Part shown: positions 12,761 to 25,471 of the stretch, in pieces | Layout of the letters: every line of letters begins with the position of its first letter | Position numbering within the stretch: the stretch's first letter is position 1 | From: Drosophila pseudoobscura | Taxonomy: Eukaryota; Arthropoda; Insecta; Diptera; Drosophilidae | Length of the DNA stretch: 64,000 nt | Direction: 5' to 3' | Assembly (NCBI RefSeq): GCF_009870125.1 | Contig: NC_046683.1 | Coordinates: 43,601,869-43,665,868 of the forward strand | Position numbers and translations under genes: made by a program | Notes under the pieces: generated by a model | What the model was told of the DNA's origin: nothing | Seen by the model: the letters and a program-made list of their open reading frames with translations, nothing else | Database searches by the model: none

Positions 12761-14437
12761 AGCATCGCCATTGTCGTCGAGTGTCGAGTTGTGTCGTGTA
12801 TCTCTGTGTATCCTACACACAACCCAACAATTAAGCCCCTCCACACAGGTAGGGTGCCCCTTCCCCTTCCCCGCCCCGCGTGTCCCCCGTCTCTGGGGCA
12901 AAAAGTGCAAGACTTTGCAACATATTTCGCTTGTTCGGCGGAGGGGGGGAGGGGGGCACACGGCCCGTGTCGAGTGTTGTCTCTGGCCCATTGTCAAAGC
13001 CAAGCCCTGCATCTGCCACTGCCACTGCTGCCACTGGCAGTGCCACTGCTGCCACACACACACAGGCACAACGCAAATAAAATGCGTTTTTAATTTGCAG
13101 ATGCGCGTAAAAACGTGGCTGGGGACGAGAGCTTTGCATCTGCCTCTCGCGCCCATCAGACGGGGCGTGGCACCTGTCCCTGTGGCAGGGAAGGACTTGT
13201 CCTTGTCCTTTCTAAAGCCTGATCGTTTTCTATATATTGGATTACATCATAAAATCTGGTATGTATCCATTTCCCCCTCCCCGCCCCCTCTCCCCCCTCT
13301 CCTCCTCTGGTGAATGTGCGTAAGCGTTGTTGTTGCATGCAACTTTGTGGCCAGATAAGAGGCACGGAGGTGGAGGCCCACCGTTGAATGCCTCAAATGC
13401 CGGCACAAAAGTGTGGAGGCAGCTCCGACTGCGACTGCGACTGCGACAGTCTGTGGGTAATGAAATATTGCCTTGTGCCCAGCGCCTGCGCCTGCCCCCC
13501 TGTCCGCCCTCGGGGCATACCCCCCTTTGTATGCCGGCAACAGCTGCTGCTCCTGTCGAGACGCGTGTGTGTGTGTGTGTTGGTTGACAAACAAACATGC
13601 CAGCGCATAAAGCAAAAAACCACCAGCGGCTGCCACCGAAGAGGCTCCGCACAGAAAGGAGTCAAAGCCAAAGCGCAGAAGGAGGCACTCGACCTCAACT
13701 GCCTTTCTCGCCTCCATTTTGGCCAGGCCTGCACTTGAAATGCAAAAAACAACAACAACAACACAGCGGCAGCGGCAGCAGCAGCGACTGCCTCACCTGC
13801 CGCATCCTGCCCCGGCCCCGGCCCCTGCCCCCGCACCTTGTGCCTTCCACCAGTTTGTGCCTCTTGAACATGAGTCGAGACTTACGAAATTCGCATTCAC
13901 GTTTTGGCTTTTTACCTTTGCGCCTATTTATCATCAAATGCAGCCAGATGGGAGGCGCAGGGGGGGCGCAGGGGGGGCATGCCCCAGCCAGTCCTGGAAA
14001 TAGAAGAACCTGGAATACCCTTAAGAAGTCCAGGAATGCCACACAGAATGCATATTTCATTAGGTTTTTGTTTGCTCTACAAAAAAAAACGTTCTACACG
14101 TTCTCAGGGGCCCAGCCCCAGCAAATGATCAGAGAAAAAACTCTGCCCCCCTCCCCCCCACCGACGAGGGGAGAGTATCAATGGCATAGGCCCAGCCATA
14201 GGCACAGCCATGCAAATGCACTTGAGTAGCAAAAACCAGAGACGTCGACATGTGATACCATTTAAACCTGGTAAGAGCGAGAGAGGGAGAGAGGGAGAGT
14301 GCGAGAGGGAGAGGGAGATGGAGAGACGGGACGGTGCGCTCTGGCCTGGCAACGAATGCAATCAGGCAGAATTGTTGCCAACTGTGTGCTCTGCATTCCA
14401 GCATTCGAGCATTCCTGCTCGACTTCTTCTCGGGGCT

Positions 14438-14493
14438 TGGACCTGGACCTGGTCTTGGTCTTGGTCTTGGACTTGGACCTGGTCTTGGTCTTG
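14438..14493. repeat. Hexamer repeat GGACCT/GGTCTT
   Basis: Tandem six-base units alternating between TTGGAC, CTGGAC and TTGGTC forms. Confidence 0.85.
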
Positions 14494-15014
14494 CATCCGA
14501 AAATAGCGTGAGAAAGCAAAATATTGATTCAGAGCCCAAGGAACGCAGAGGGCCGGCCGTGTAGAGGGCGATATGCAAAGCGCGATTAAATTCCTGGCCC
14601 CAAAAACCGGCTCCTGCCTGGAATTGGCGAGCTGGGGGCTGGGGGCTGGAGCTGCTGCTGGGGCCAGTCAAAGGTGCTAAATGAAGTTCTTAATTAAGTG
14701 CGAGTGGCAGCGAGAAACCAGGGGAGGGGGGGAGCAGGGGCAGCAGGGGATTCCAGAGGAGGAGGGAGTAGCGGACAAGTTTTATTGGCACGTCGTTAGC
14801 TTTTGGCATCCCTTTCCCTTTATTGCATAATTTGTTAATGAGTGGCTAGCGGGTGGGGCGCGGGGGGGGCAGGGAGAGATGACAAATTAGCATTGAAATT
14901 GGTTGAAAACGGAATGCGTGGGAATGGAATGCCACGGGGAGTGCGGAAAAAAACAGTCTTTCCCTTTAAAGACACAAAAAATGAGGGGGGGAACGATGAG
15001 AGTTGCTGCTGCGA

Positions 15015-15610
15015 CCGCAACTCTACATTTATACCCGATACTTAGGCAGTACGGCTCTCCTCCGGCAGACGGCGCTAATATTAAACGACCCGACAAAGAG
15101 TGCGTGCGAGAGAGACAAAATGTTTGATATTTATTGAATAATTATTATTACAATTATTATTCTTGATTTTTTTAATAATTATTATTCTTGTATTGTATTG
15201 AATAATTATTTTTAAAAATATTATTCTTGATTTTTATTGAAAATTTATTATTATAATTCTTATTCTTGATTTTTTTTAATAATTATTATTCTTGTATTGT
15301 ATTGAATAATTATTATTATCTTGATTTTTATTGAAAATTTATTATTATAATTCTTATTCTTGATTTTTATTGAATAATTATTATTCTTGATTTTTTTTGA
15401 ATAATTATTATTTTTATTGAATTTTTATTCTTTTTTGATCAAAATATTTATTATATAATTATTATTTTTGATTTTGATTGAATAATGATTATTTTTGATT
15501 TTTAATGAGTAATTATTTTTTTGGATTCTTATTGTTTAATTATTATTTTTAATTTTTAGTGTTTTTATTTTTTATTTTAAAACTCTAAAAACTTTTTTAA
15601 AAAAAAGGGT
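15015..15610. repeat. AT-rich repeat block, possibly of transposable-element origin
   Basis: From about 15120 the sequence is made of degenerate units of the type AATAATTATTATTCTTG and TTGATTTTTATTGAA, repeated many times. It is preceded at 15030-15120 by unique-looking sequence starting TTTATACCCGATACTTAG, a string that resembles a motif common in Drosophila DINE-1/INE-1-type repeats. That link is from memory and only suggestive. No open reading frame. Confidence 0.5.
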
Positions 15611-15890
15611 GGGGGAACGAAATTTTGAAATATACGTTTAATAGTGAGATCTAACAGGAGTGTGGATACCAAATTTGGTTACTCTAGCCTTAATAGTCTC
15701 TGAGATTTGTGGATGCCCCAGCTTTGCATCCTTTGCGAGGGGCGAAAGGGGGTGTGTCGAAATTTTGAATCAAACTCGTCAAAGTCCGATATCACAGGAG
15801 TGTGGATACCAAATTTGGTTGCTCTAGCCCTTACAGTCTCTGAGATCCTTGAACTCTCATTTTTATACAATTATCGTTATATAAAAACAC
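15611..15890. repeat. Tandem duplication with 140-bp period
   Basis: The block CAGGAGTGTGGATACCAAAT... at 15655-15706 recurs at 15795-15846, an offset of exactly 140, with only a few substitutions. GAAATTTTGAA is also repeated upstream of each copy (about 15619 and 15758). Two diverged units. Together with the AT block before it, this looks like a non-autonomous repeat element. Confidence 0.8.
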
Positions 15891-16827
15891 CCATTTGCCA
15901 GACGGTATTTTCTCTGAAGGGTCCTTCATTCGTTCGTGGGGCCCATTCCGTAGGGCCCGAATGGAGGGGAGGCCCTAGAGTCTCTCGTAATTAAGCGACA
16001 TTTGCCGACAAGTTGGAGATTACCATAAATTATATGTGGAATGCAGACACAACAAAGGAGCAGCCACACAGCCACACAGCCCCACGAAAGATACTCAGAT
16101 ACTCAGATACTCGGCGGCAGAGTGGCTGAAAATGTGCGCAACCGCAACCCGCGCACCTGTCAAACTGGAGATAAAAATACAAATTATGATTATGTACTCG
16201 AGACATCAAAGTCGAGGGGATGAGCGGTCGAAGGGGGGCAGTGAAGGGGGCAGGGGGTACTCCGGCCTAAGCGTTGGCGTGTGGTAATTGCTGATCATCA
16301 AATGTATCTTTTTGTTCTCGAGAGCTGTCTTCTAATTATTAGCGCTAATTCTTTGTACATCTCAAAAATCTCATCGGCTTCAGGCCCGTACGTACTGTCT
16401 GTCGCTCGGTTGATTGAAAGATGTGCCTAATTGATGGTGGAGAGAGAGAGAGGGAGCACAAGTGGGCACCGGGGTAAGGGGGCACCGGGGTAAGGGGGGA
16501 CCGGGGGACATCATCAAGTGCGTGTCATTGTGTAATTTGGGCTTGATTATTATTAATTTGCAGACGCCGCTTGCCACCAGCGGATCCCCGTTGATCTGTA
16601 CAGGAAATGGCGGCAGGGGGTAGGGGGAGGGTGAAGGGGTAAGGGGTAAGGGGGAGTACTTACCTGCAAAAGAAAGCAAATGAAAATTGTATTAAATCAC
16701 ATTTGAAGATGGCCCTGGATTACGTCCAAGTGCGGCAGATCATGCAATGCTTTTATTATTGATTTTTAATGCCCGAAAGACCTGAACAGACTCCCGGACT
16801 CCCCGGGAGTGGAGTGTTTCGGTGGGT

Positions 16828-16861
<34 letters not shown>

Positions 16862-18320
16862 AACATTCATGTAAATTTCTCAGAGCCAAAGAGCCCCCAA
16901 AGAAGGTTCAAGGAGTCGGCGAGTCAGTCGGCGGCGGCGGCAGTCGTCAATTGACGCTTTGTTTTATAACTTCCCAGTCATAAGACAATAAACAACAGGT
17001 CTCCATGGCCGCCGCCCCCACCTCCTGTACTCTCCATGGAGAAGGGTTCTCTCTCTCCCTCTCTCTCTCTCGCTCTCTGGTGTCGGCTGCTTAGGTAGTT
17101 TCTGGCGATCCGAGACTTCTTGAGCAGGTTCACAAGGCGCCGACGCCGTCGAGGAATGAGGACTGAGGACTGCGGACTGAGGACTGAGGAGTGGAAACCA
17201 CCAAAGGTGGTGACTGCTGTAATTGTTGCTGCTGCTTGTTGTTGTTTCTTGGTAAAAGGTGTTGTAGATACAAATACACATGGGACGGGGACTGGGTTTT
17301 GGGAGTTACAACTCTCTGCGGGTGAGGGTGCGGCTGCGGGGTCTGGCTCTCTGGGTTTTCCGCTGAACTTGGCTCTCAGCCGCTTGACGCGATCGCAGGC
17401 CAAAGCCAGGACTGGTGGGCCCTAGACTAGGGTTGGACCTGGAATCGGAGTCAATCGTTTGGAACATCTCACTTGTGGCGCAGTGACAGACTGAACGGTG
17501 CTGGGGGGCTGGATGACTCCCTTCACAGATCAATGGCCAGCAGATGCTATGGCAAAACTTTCATCAGAAAACCTTCGGGATCTGCACATTGCACAACATC
17601 ATCAACATTTTATCCGCAGCAAAACAAAAAATAAAACCTCAATCTCGGATAATTGAAACCCCAAAGTGAAACGAGGCCACAACCGCAGCTCCAGCCACAG
17701 CCCCAGCCACAGCCAGCATTTAGGCATTGTCCAAGGCGCAAAAGAAATCTGAAAGATACCGACTGAGCGACCAGAGAGGAGTCCACATCATTACAGTGTA
17801 ATGTTCCATCATGCTGCTCCCCCCTCCCCCCTCCCATCTCCCGCTCCATCTCGGACCACTGCCCGATCCCAATCCCGTTCCCGTAATGGCAGCGAAACAC
17901 GCGTCCCATAACGGTTTTAATGAAACACATAAATTCAGGTTGAGTTCCTTTCGGACGCCTCTCGACCCAGGCCTCGTCTTGGGTGAGCCTCCAGACGCCA
18001 TTCCATCGATATCTCCCTGTCTCTCTCTCTCCCTCTCCCTCTTTCACCCGATAGCTGCCTCGTGAGCGCGTGAGCAGTTTACTTAAAAGTATCTTTTCGA
18101 ATTGTTTTCATTCATTTTCGTTCAGTCTCTTATTAACTGCAATTTTGCTGCTTGAATTACCAAAAAAAAAAAAAATAACCAACAACAACAACAAAAAAGA
18201 AGAAAATCAAAGCGATCCAAAGAGAGATTTAAGTGGATCCGAAAAGGGGGTGGCTGAGGGGGTTAGGAGGAATACAAATATATATGCATACACCCAGAGA
18301 AAAAAAGCCGTGACATTTTA
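15891..18320. other. Intronic sequence
   Basis: No gene seen. Contains a poly-G run at 16828-16859 and CT/GA tracts at about 17050-17080. Confidence 0.5.
16828..16859. repeat. Poly-G tract, about 32 G
   Basis: Uninterrupted G run, second of two long ones in this intron. True length is uncertain because homopolymers are error-prone. Confidence 0.9.
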
Positions 18321-19010
18321 ATATTTACACTAAGAAAATTAAAACAAAAATATACTTGATTTAAATATGTTTCGTAAATAAAATGCAAATATTTTCAGAT
18401 TTAAATTAAATCTATTTCGTACTCAAAATAAAAATATGACGTGTTATTTTCATAGTTGAAACACAAATATTTCCATATTTAAATTAAATATATTTCGCAT
18501 TTAAGATACTAATATTTTCATATTAATATTAAATATAAATTTTTTGTATTTAAATGAGATATATTTCATATTTAAGTTAATTATATTTCACATTCAAATT
18601 AAATATATTTCGTATTTAAATTCAATGTTTTCATATTTATAATTCAAATATTTTCACATTTAAATTAAATTAATTCCGTATTTAAATTAAATATATTTCG
18701 TATTAAAATACAAAAATATTTCGTACTATTCTCGTAATTAAAATACAAATATTTTCATAATTTTAAATGAAATATATTTTTCATATTTATATTATATTGT
18801 TTATTTCATATTATTATATATTTCATATTTAAGTGAAATATATTTCGTATTCGAATAAAATATATTTCCTACAAAATGTAATATAAATAATATATTTTCA
18901 AGTGTTTTTATATTTAGATTAAATATGATCCGTGAATAAAAACGAATTTTGAATATTTTTTTTTCAATCACATTAAAATCAAATCAAATTTTTAATTTCC
19001 CGTATTTTTG
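18321..19010. repeat. AT-rich array of degenerate ATATTTCGTATTTAAATT-like units
   Basis: Nearly 700 bp built from variants of the motif AAATATATTTCGTATTTAAA. TTTCGTA or TTTCATA recurs roughly every 20-40 bp. Very low GC compared with the flanks, no open frame and clear edges on both sides. Could be a diverged satellite or a MITE-like AT block. Confidence 0.8.
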
Positions 19011-22000
19011 CATGTAAAAAACCGAATTTTAAATTTAAATATGGGTGTTGAGTGTTTTATAAATGTATATATTGCCCTTTTCCCCCCAATTCCCTTGCCG
19101 ATAGTTGACCCAGATGCTTGGATACTAGAAGGACACGATATCCTGCTGGATCCCGTTGATCCTTTTTGCACAATTTACGAACTGAATGGAAATGAGTTAC
19201 AGCGATGGAAGCGATGGATGATGCCGACAAAAGATACGGCTCTGTTTCTGTATCTCTTTCGGGCTCTGTTTCTGTTTCTGGCTCTGTTTCTGGCTCTGGC
19301 AAATGGCCATAAAGAATCCAACACTATGGAATGAAGGAAGGCCACTCAACTGTGAAACAGGTAACCCCCGGAGGAGGCGGAGGAGGAGGAGGAGGAGGAG
19401 GACTGCCGCCAGACAGGATACACACGAGAGCAGACCGTCGGTAAAACTACAAAAAAAAAACACAAACCAAAAGATGAATCGGAGTCGAGGTGAAAGAAGA
19501 GATTTTCTTTATCTCTCTCTCTCCCGCTGCCGCTCCCCCTGCCCCGCTCCGCTCCGCGTTTTATCTGCGTATCTTTTGCTGTCGCTGGTCTTTCATTCGA
19601 TTTCAATGAACCTACCTTTTGCCGCAAAATGTTGCAACTGCCACCCCGGCGAACAGCCAAAACAAATAGCTGATAAAAAATGCAATATGTATCTATGAGA
19701 TACTGCGATACACCAAAATCAATACGACAATGAGGACAACTGCTTTGGGCCGGATTTCGTCTCATTGTTTGCTCTGTCTCCCCCCCCCCCTCTCTGATGC
19801 CGGAAATGTCTCTATTTGCCCTTCGATTGTGTCTCTCTCTCTCTCGAGGAGGGGGGATCTGCAGGATCCTCTTCGCATATCATAAACTGCAAGGCATAAA
19901 CATTTTAACGTCTATCTTCTGGCAAAGACATCTCCGGGCGTGGGAGTGGGCGTGGGCCAGCGGCCATCCACCGAGAAACTTGTTTGGGGAACAGCCGGCA
20001 GGCAGGCAGGCAATATCTGGTTATAATGCCAAGCGCCGCGCCGGACTTGGACGTGGAGACGTCTTCTTCTTGATCTTCTTCTTCGGCGGATTGTGTGTGG
20101 GTTGTTGTCTTCCAAATTTATCGACTTCTACGCATTTTTTTGTTGTATTTTGGGACAGACAGCAGCGCTGACGGGTTTCCGGTAGCTTTTGGTCAATAAA
20201 ACCCACAAATTTATGGCCATCGAAACTTTGTTCATTGTAAAATATTTTACACACGAGAATTAATTTGTTTCGAGACGCGTTTTTTGTATTTTCTATTAAA
20301 TGGGCATTTAATGTGTTTTGTATAATAAAATTGTCAACAGATTTAAGACGATGCGAGGCAGGGCTGCCTCTGAGGAGGTGGAGGAGGATTAGGACTAGCA
20401 GATTATGGAACCTTTTTTCTCTTTGTTGCTCGCTTGAGCAATCCCTGAGCTGCACATTCATCTCCACTTGAGCATTTGAGCCAGAAACTGGACCAAAACT
20501 AATTGAAAACCATTATTTGCCGGATTAGGAGAGCGAGGAGTGCGAGGAGAGCACAACAAATGGCCAAGGTTATTTGCATGGAACCGAACCCGAACCCGAA
20601 CCCTTAACGAACTGTAGGAAATTGAATCCGTAGCCGAATCCGTATCCGTGGCAGCAGAGGCAATTGCATTTTATTGTAATTGCCACTGAGCAAAGATCCT
20701 ACGGTTTTTGGCAGCCAGCGAGAAGGTCTTGAACTTTAGGGCACGCACGTAGGGGCTGCCCGGCATTAATTACAGACTTGCCAGAGCCGCTCGAGGACGG
20801 GGCGGACATTCCAAGGCGTAGCATCCCCCTCCCCCCCCTCCCCGCGGCTATCTGCAAAGTGTAATCAAAGTAGGTGGCGCAAATTAACAAATCTTTCGTG
20901 TGACCCAATTAAATCAGAGCCCAGAGCCGCCAGTCGGGTCCAGTCCGGGCCCCGAACGAGTCTCTCTCCGGCCTCTGCAGCAATTTGGCATTCGTCATGC
21001 CCGCCGCCGAGGGCCCACTCTGGCCTGGCCATGGGAAACAGCGTCTGAGGGAGTTACTGCATCGAAACGGCTAATGGGGTTGGGCCAAGATCTGGTGGCA
21101 GGCTGGAGCAGGAAATGTTCTGCAAAGATCCAAGGCCCTGATCCACTGTTTACCCCCCCTGCTCGTAGAGTCGGCATTGGTTTTGTGTGTGCCACACACA
21201 AGGGAGGCTCCAACTACTTAATTATCTTTTCTTTTACTTTTTGGGACTGGAGTGGAGTGGGGTGGGGTGGGGTGGGCTCTAATGGTGCCGCCAAAGCCCT
21301 TCCGCAGTGCCCCCCTTTTTGGCCATGTTGCTTATTAATAAACATGTTAAATGTAATTGTTATTTGGAGCTGGCTGCCGTTCGGGGGGCGTGGCCCGGGC
21401 CGTGGCTTGTGTAATTACCATCTACGGCCAGACCTAAACGGAACGTGAGAAAAGGCCCAAACGCCCGAGAGAGGGAGAGGGAGTGTGTGGAATATCCTTT
21501 CCGGGCGGGAAGGTGTTGGGTTAAAACCACACAAAATTAGCTAAAACTGTGCCTCCTGCCTCCAGCCCCCTGCCTCTCTGTGGCTCCCGAAAAGGCATTC
21601 CACCATTGGCTTTGTCCATATATGAAATTCATTGCTCGGACTCTCTGTTCCACTGGAATGGAAAATGGAATGCACGCAAGAACTTGTTTAAGGAGTTGCT
21701 TGCCTCTGAGACAGAGACAGAGACACAAGAGAGAGAGACAGAGAGACAGAGAGAGAGAGAGAGAGACAGTGTTGAGACCACACAGGCATTCATCTTCTCT
21801 CCCTCTCCCTCCCTCTCTCTCGCCTTAAAGTGGCCACGTTTGACCCGCTGAGGCTCCTAGGAATGACTCTGGGAATGTTTCTGGGTCTGCTCTTCGGCTT
21901 CGTCTGGGAATCTTCTTTGCAACTGCTCTCAACCTCTATTTTTGGTATCCTCCGCCGGAAAGAGAGGGGGCGATGATCGTTCTGGTTTCGTTTTCATTCA

Positions 22001-25000
22001 CTTTATCCATCCATCGAATCATCGCCGTGATTCAGTGTTTGAAATTTCGCTGACGTTTTGCCTTTTGTTGTAGCCTCATTCCACGCTCGTTCCGAGGGAT
22101 ACACACACTCGTGCGAGTGTCGGCTAATTGCGCGATATTTATTCCCCAGATCGCCAGATACTTCCCCTGATCCCAGGGTTCGACGAGGAGGAGGAGGAGG
22201 CGGAGGAGGGCAAGTGTTGACTTTGTAGATCTTGAGTCTGTTGTGATTATATGGCCTCACTAGAGACCAACTAATGGCGATTCTTAGGACTAAATATGCT
22301 AATGTTGATCCTCGCCGATCCTTCCTCGATTCCTCCTTCCTCCACGGCCAAGGAATGCGACGACAATGCAGCAAAAGGGCAAACCGAAGCAGTTGTGGAT
22401 GCAGAGCCACCGAGTGTCTGCCATTAGGTTTTGGTTGCTGGAAAATGATTAATAGTCATGCCTTGGCCCCACTGCCACTGCCACTGCCGCTCCAGCAACG
22501 GCGGCGGATGCAACGCCAACAAAATGGAGCAGCCGCCGCCAGTCTCCGGATTTGGCATCAGCTCCACTGCAAATTTCTTTTGGCCAAGACAGAGACAGGG
22601 ACAGGGAGCGGGGAATGCTCAATCGTCTCTCGGTCTCTCGGTCTCTCCCTCTCTTCCTTGTCCGCTGATACTCGTATTATTTTTAACGATTTAATGTTTT
22701 GTGAACTGTTTAAATTGTGCAAACAATTTCAGCTAAGTGCCTGCCTACCACTGATGATGATGAGGCAGGAGGAGAGGGCGGGGTAGAAGATGGGCGAGAG
22801 CGAGAGCACAGGAAGTGCAGCTTTAATGAAGCGTTTAAGTGGCAGGCAGCTGTTGCATGGAAGGTGTCGGGCAGTTGCCCCAAGGAGCCTCCATGGACAC
22901 TCCCGGGCACTGCGCATGCATAACTACCCTCAGACAATGTTGCGGCCCCAATGGGTCTGCCGCTCCATCAAAAGTCTGTTTGGAAATGGAAATATCGCTT
23001 TATCAGCGCCCAAGTATCACGCACACAGCCTCACGAGCAAAACTAACCTACATACTCGCACGACCAAAGAGAGAGAGAGAGAGGGATAGAGAGAGAGAGG
23101 GCAAAGTTACACAGTTTGAGGCCTGGGAACGGGTCCAAGTCGGGAGGGACTTTATCTAAATGCTGGCGCTTATCAGAAGAACGGGGATAAGGTGGGAAGA
23201 AGAGAAGACAGCCCAGCGCCCTCTGCCCAGCGCCCTCTGCCCAGCGCCCTCTGTCCTCTGTCGACGGCGAGATTTATGACTCACAGCGCGCATGAAGAAA
23301 GAAGCGAAAGAGAAAAGAGTAAAAAAAGAGCGAAGAGCAGAGGCTGTTTGGATAAGTTATTGATATTGTGAATGAGGGAGAGGGAGAGAGAGAGGGCCAC
23401 AGACAGCGAGAGGTTCACATAAGAAATACCGACACACACACACACATACATGCCATGCACACATATAAAAATCCCAAACTGCATAATTTAAACGATTTCA
23501 ATGACACCTTGATTAATATCAAAGACCAAACACAAAAGAGAACGCAAAAGAACACTGACCATCCCATCTCCCCACTCCACTCCACGCCACGCCACTCTTC
23601 CTCTCCACTCTTCTCTACCTGTAGCGCTCGCTCCTTTCCCCCTCAGACAGCAGTGCCGCCCCCCCCCCCCCCCCTGCCCCTATGCATTTCCATGAAATTA
23701 TGAACGAAAACGCAATGCATTTGACCAAAAGATAAAAGCAAGAAAGGATGGAGACTAGGAGAACCGACTGGCAGATACCCTCGAATAAAAATACTTATTC
23801 TGGTTTCTGTGTCCGAGCGAGCACAGGGTACAAAAGCAAATCAAGAAACGCTGAAAACCAAAAATAAACAAAGGCAACACTCAGGTAAACGGGCAGAGAG
23901 AGCGAGTGAGAGAGGGAGAGAGGCTGCAACAGTTTACCTGGCCGCAAATCAAACAAAGCGCATGGAAGGGGAAGCGGGACTGCGGGACGGCGGGACAGCG
24001 GGACGGCAGGGCAGAAGATCAGAGAAGTGCACAAGAGAGCGGGAGAACGAGCGAGAGCGAGAGCGAGACCGAGAGAGTCATTGCAATTAAGCGTGATTAA
24101 TTCAGGATTTATACAAATTAAGTAAAAAGCCACAGGCGGATCGAAACCATGGAAGGTAGCTCCATGCCTAGGCCGAGGTCGAGGCCCCACTCTCGTCCCC
24201 ACTCCCACCGAACAGCTTGTAAAAGCGGTGTGACAACCTCCTTGCTCTCGCACTCCCAAAAGAGAAGAGCCGTTTTCCTTTCGAGTGTGCAATATCTCTG
24301 CTCCCAGCCGCTTTTGATACCCTTTCATCGCAGATATTACTCCGCTTGCCATTCAGTTTAACTTTTGAGTAAAGATATGCTAGGAAACATCGTCCAGAGA
24401 CGACATTCGGAGGGTATCGCAGGCTTCGGTCTCCTATGCGCCGCACTTCATTCTTGTTTTTCGATCGAAAAGGAATTTCTCGAGATTTTTCAGCTCTGCT
24501 TTGGACTGGTCTTGGAAACTGGAACCCTTTGCTGGGAAGAGAGAGCGGCAGAGGGAGAGGCAGAGGAAGAGGGGGAGGGGCAGTCACGCATGCGCCAACA
24601 GCACCGCCGACTGGACACAGCGCTCTCCACCGGGGAATTCTGCTCTGCTCTGCTCTGCGCTGCGCTGCTCTTCCCTCTCATCTCTCATCGCTCATCGCCT
24701 CGGGCTGTAAAGGTATTCGGATGCTTCTCCTCTCTCCCCCGCCCCCACCGCGCTGTGTTGAATCTTTTTTGAGTTGATTTGCGTGGAATTTCATTTCCTC
24801 AACCGGGGGAGGCGAAGGGCGAGAGGCGGAGGAGTACGGCTGCTGCAGACGCAGACGCGGCATGAATCATGGGATCGCCCAATTCAAAGTTCTCTTTGTT
24901 CTTTGCTCTTTTCGATCTTCGGTCTTCGGGGCTTCTTTTCTTATCTTTCGAGGTTTAGTAATATTATGAAATGTTGTGTAACTCCTAGGAGTGAACAAAT

Positions 25001-25161
25001 AACTTTTATCCGATCGAATCTTGAGGGGTCTTTTCTTTAGATTAACTTTTTTTCACCAAACTTCCCAATGGGCTCGAATCCGACAAATTAGAACCGAATT
25101 TTCCGAAGACTTACAATCAAATTGTTTCCCATAGAGACAGTCCGTTACCCACAACACTTAC
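19011..25161. other. Intronic sequence up to the dlp splice donor
   Basis: No gene seen. Holds GAGAG/CTCTC clusters (about 21720-21820, 23060-23100, 23370-23420, 23900-24080), a poly-C tract at about 23661, and the small repeat at 23211-23253. Density of GA tracts rises towards the promoter-proximal end of dlp. Confidence 0.5.
23211..23253. repeat. GCCCAGCGCCCTCT minisatellite, three copies
   Basis: Three tandem 14-15 bp units, nearly identical. Confidence 0.9.
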
Positions 25162-25471
25162 CGTTACTGGGCTTTTGCGGTATCTCATTGGCATCGATAC
25201 CCCTGCCCTGGAAGATGTGCGTCACGGCGCTGCAGTTGGGGCTGAACTGATCGAGGATGGAGGGGGCGCCCCCGGCGGCGGGACTCGGGGCTGCCAGAGC
25301 TGCCACCTGAGGGGGGGATGCGGGGGCGATACCCTCCTGGGCCGTCACTGGGTGGCTGGGCAGGAGCAGGAGCAGAAGGCAGCTGAGTATCACAAGGAGG
25401 CCATTTGTTGCTGTTCTTCTTCTGCAGGGCGGACATTGTTGCTGCTGTTGTTTTTGCATGGTGGCACACAT
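25162..25471 (-). CDS. dlp: Glypican Dally-like, first coding exon (partial gene)
   Basis: Encodes about 103 residues starting MCATMQKQQQQQ. After a Cys/Arg-rich lead comes a hydrophobic core (GLLVILSCLLLLLLPSH, about residues 24-40) read as a signal peptide, with likely cleavage near PVTA-QEG. A low-complexity Ala/Pro stretch follows, then the glypican start NCSAVTHIFQGRGID and EIPQKPSN. This last part matches my memory of Drosophila Dlp, a GPI-anchored heparan sulfate proteoglycan that binds Wg and Hh. The exon ends at donor G|GTAAGT (25162/25161) in phase 1; the next codon would be completed beyond the intron. The start ATG at 25471 (context AACAAC) is preferred; a second ATG at 25459 (GCCACC context) would also keep the signal peptide. 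The remaining exons lie left of the window. Confidence 0.85.

Larger units (their letters stand above)
5381..15014. other. Intronic sequence with scattered simple repeats
   Basis: No gene recognised. Short stretches look like non-repetitive, possibly conserved non-coding DNA: 5940-5995 (AT-rich, homeodomain-like TTAAT cores) and about 8050-8290. Between them lie C- and G-rich tracts. The individual minisatellites are listed separately. Confidence 0.5.
1..25161 (-). other. dlp: Large first intron of dlp (partial; continues past the left edge)
   Basis: No exon of any recognisable protein was found on either strand across these 25 kb. Open frames here are under about 200 codons, low-complexity and repeat-driven. 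The stretch lies downstream (minus strand) of the splice donor of the first dlp coding exon at 25161, so the simplest reading is dlp intron 1. It is full of GA/CT-rich tracts, short minisatellites, poly-G/poly-C runs and AT-rich blocks, listed separately. Large introns of developmental genes often carry enhancers, so some of this is probably regulatory, but no enhancer can be named from sequence alone. A nested non-coding RNA gene cannot be excluded. Confidence 0.7.

Noticed and set aside
4591..14924. Su(H)-like octamers (TTCCCACA at about 4597, TGTGGGAA at about 12293, CGTGGGAA at about 14909)
   Set aside because: About three such sites are expected by chance in 25 kb, and they are not clustered.
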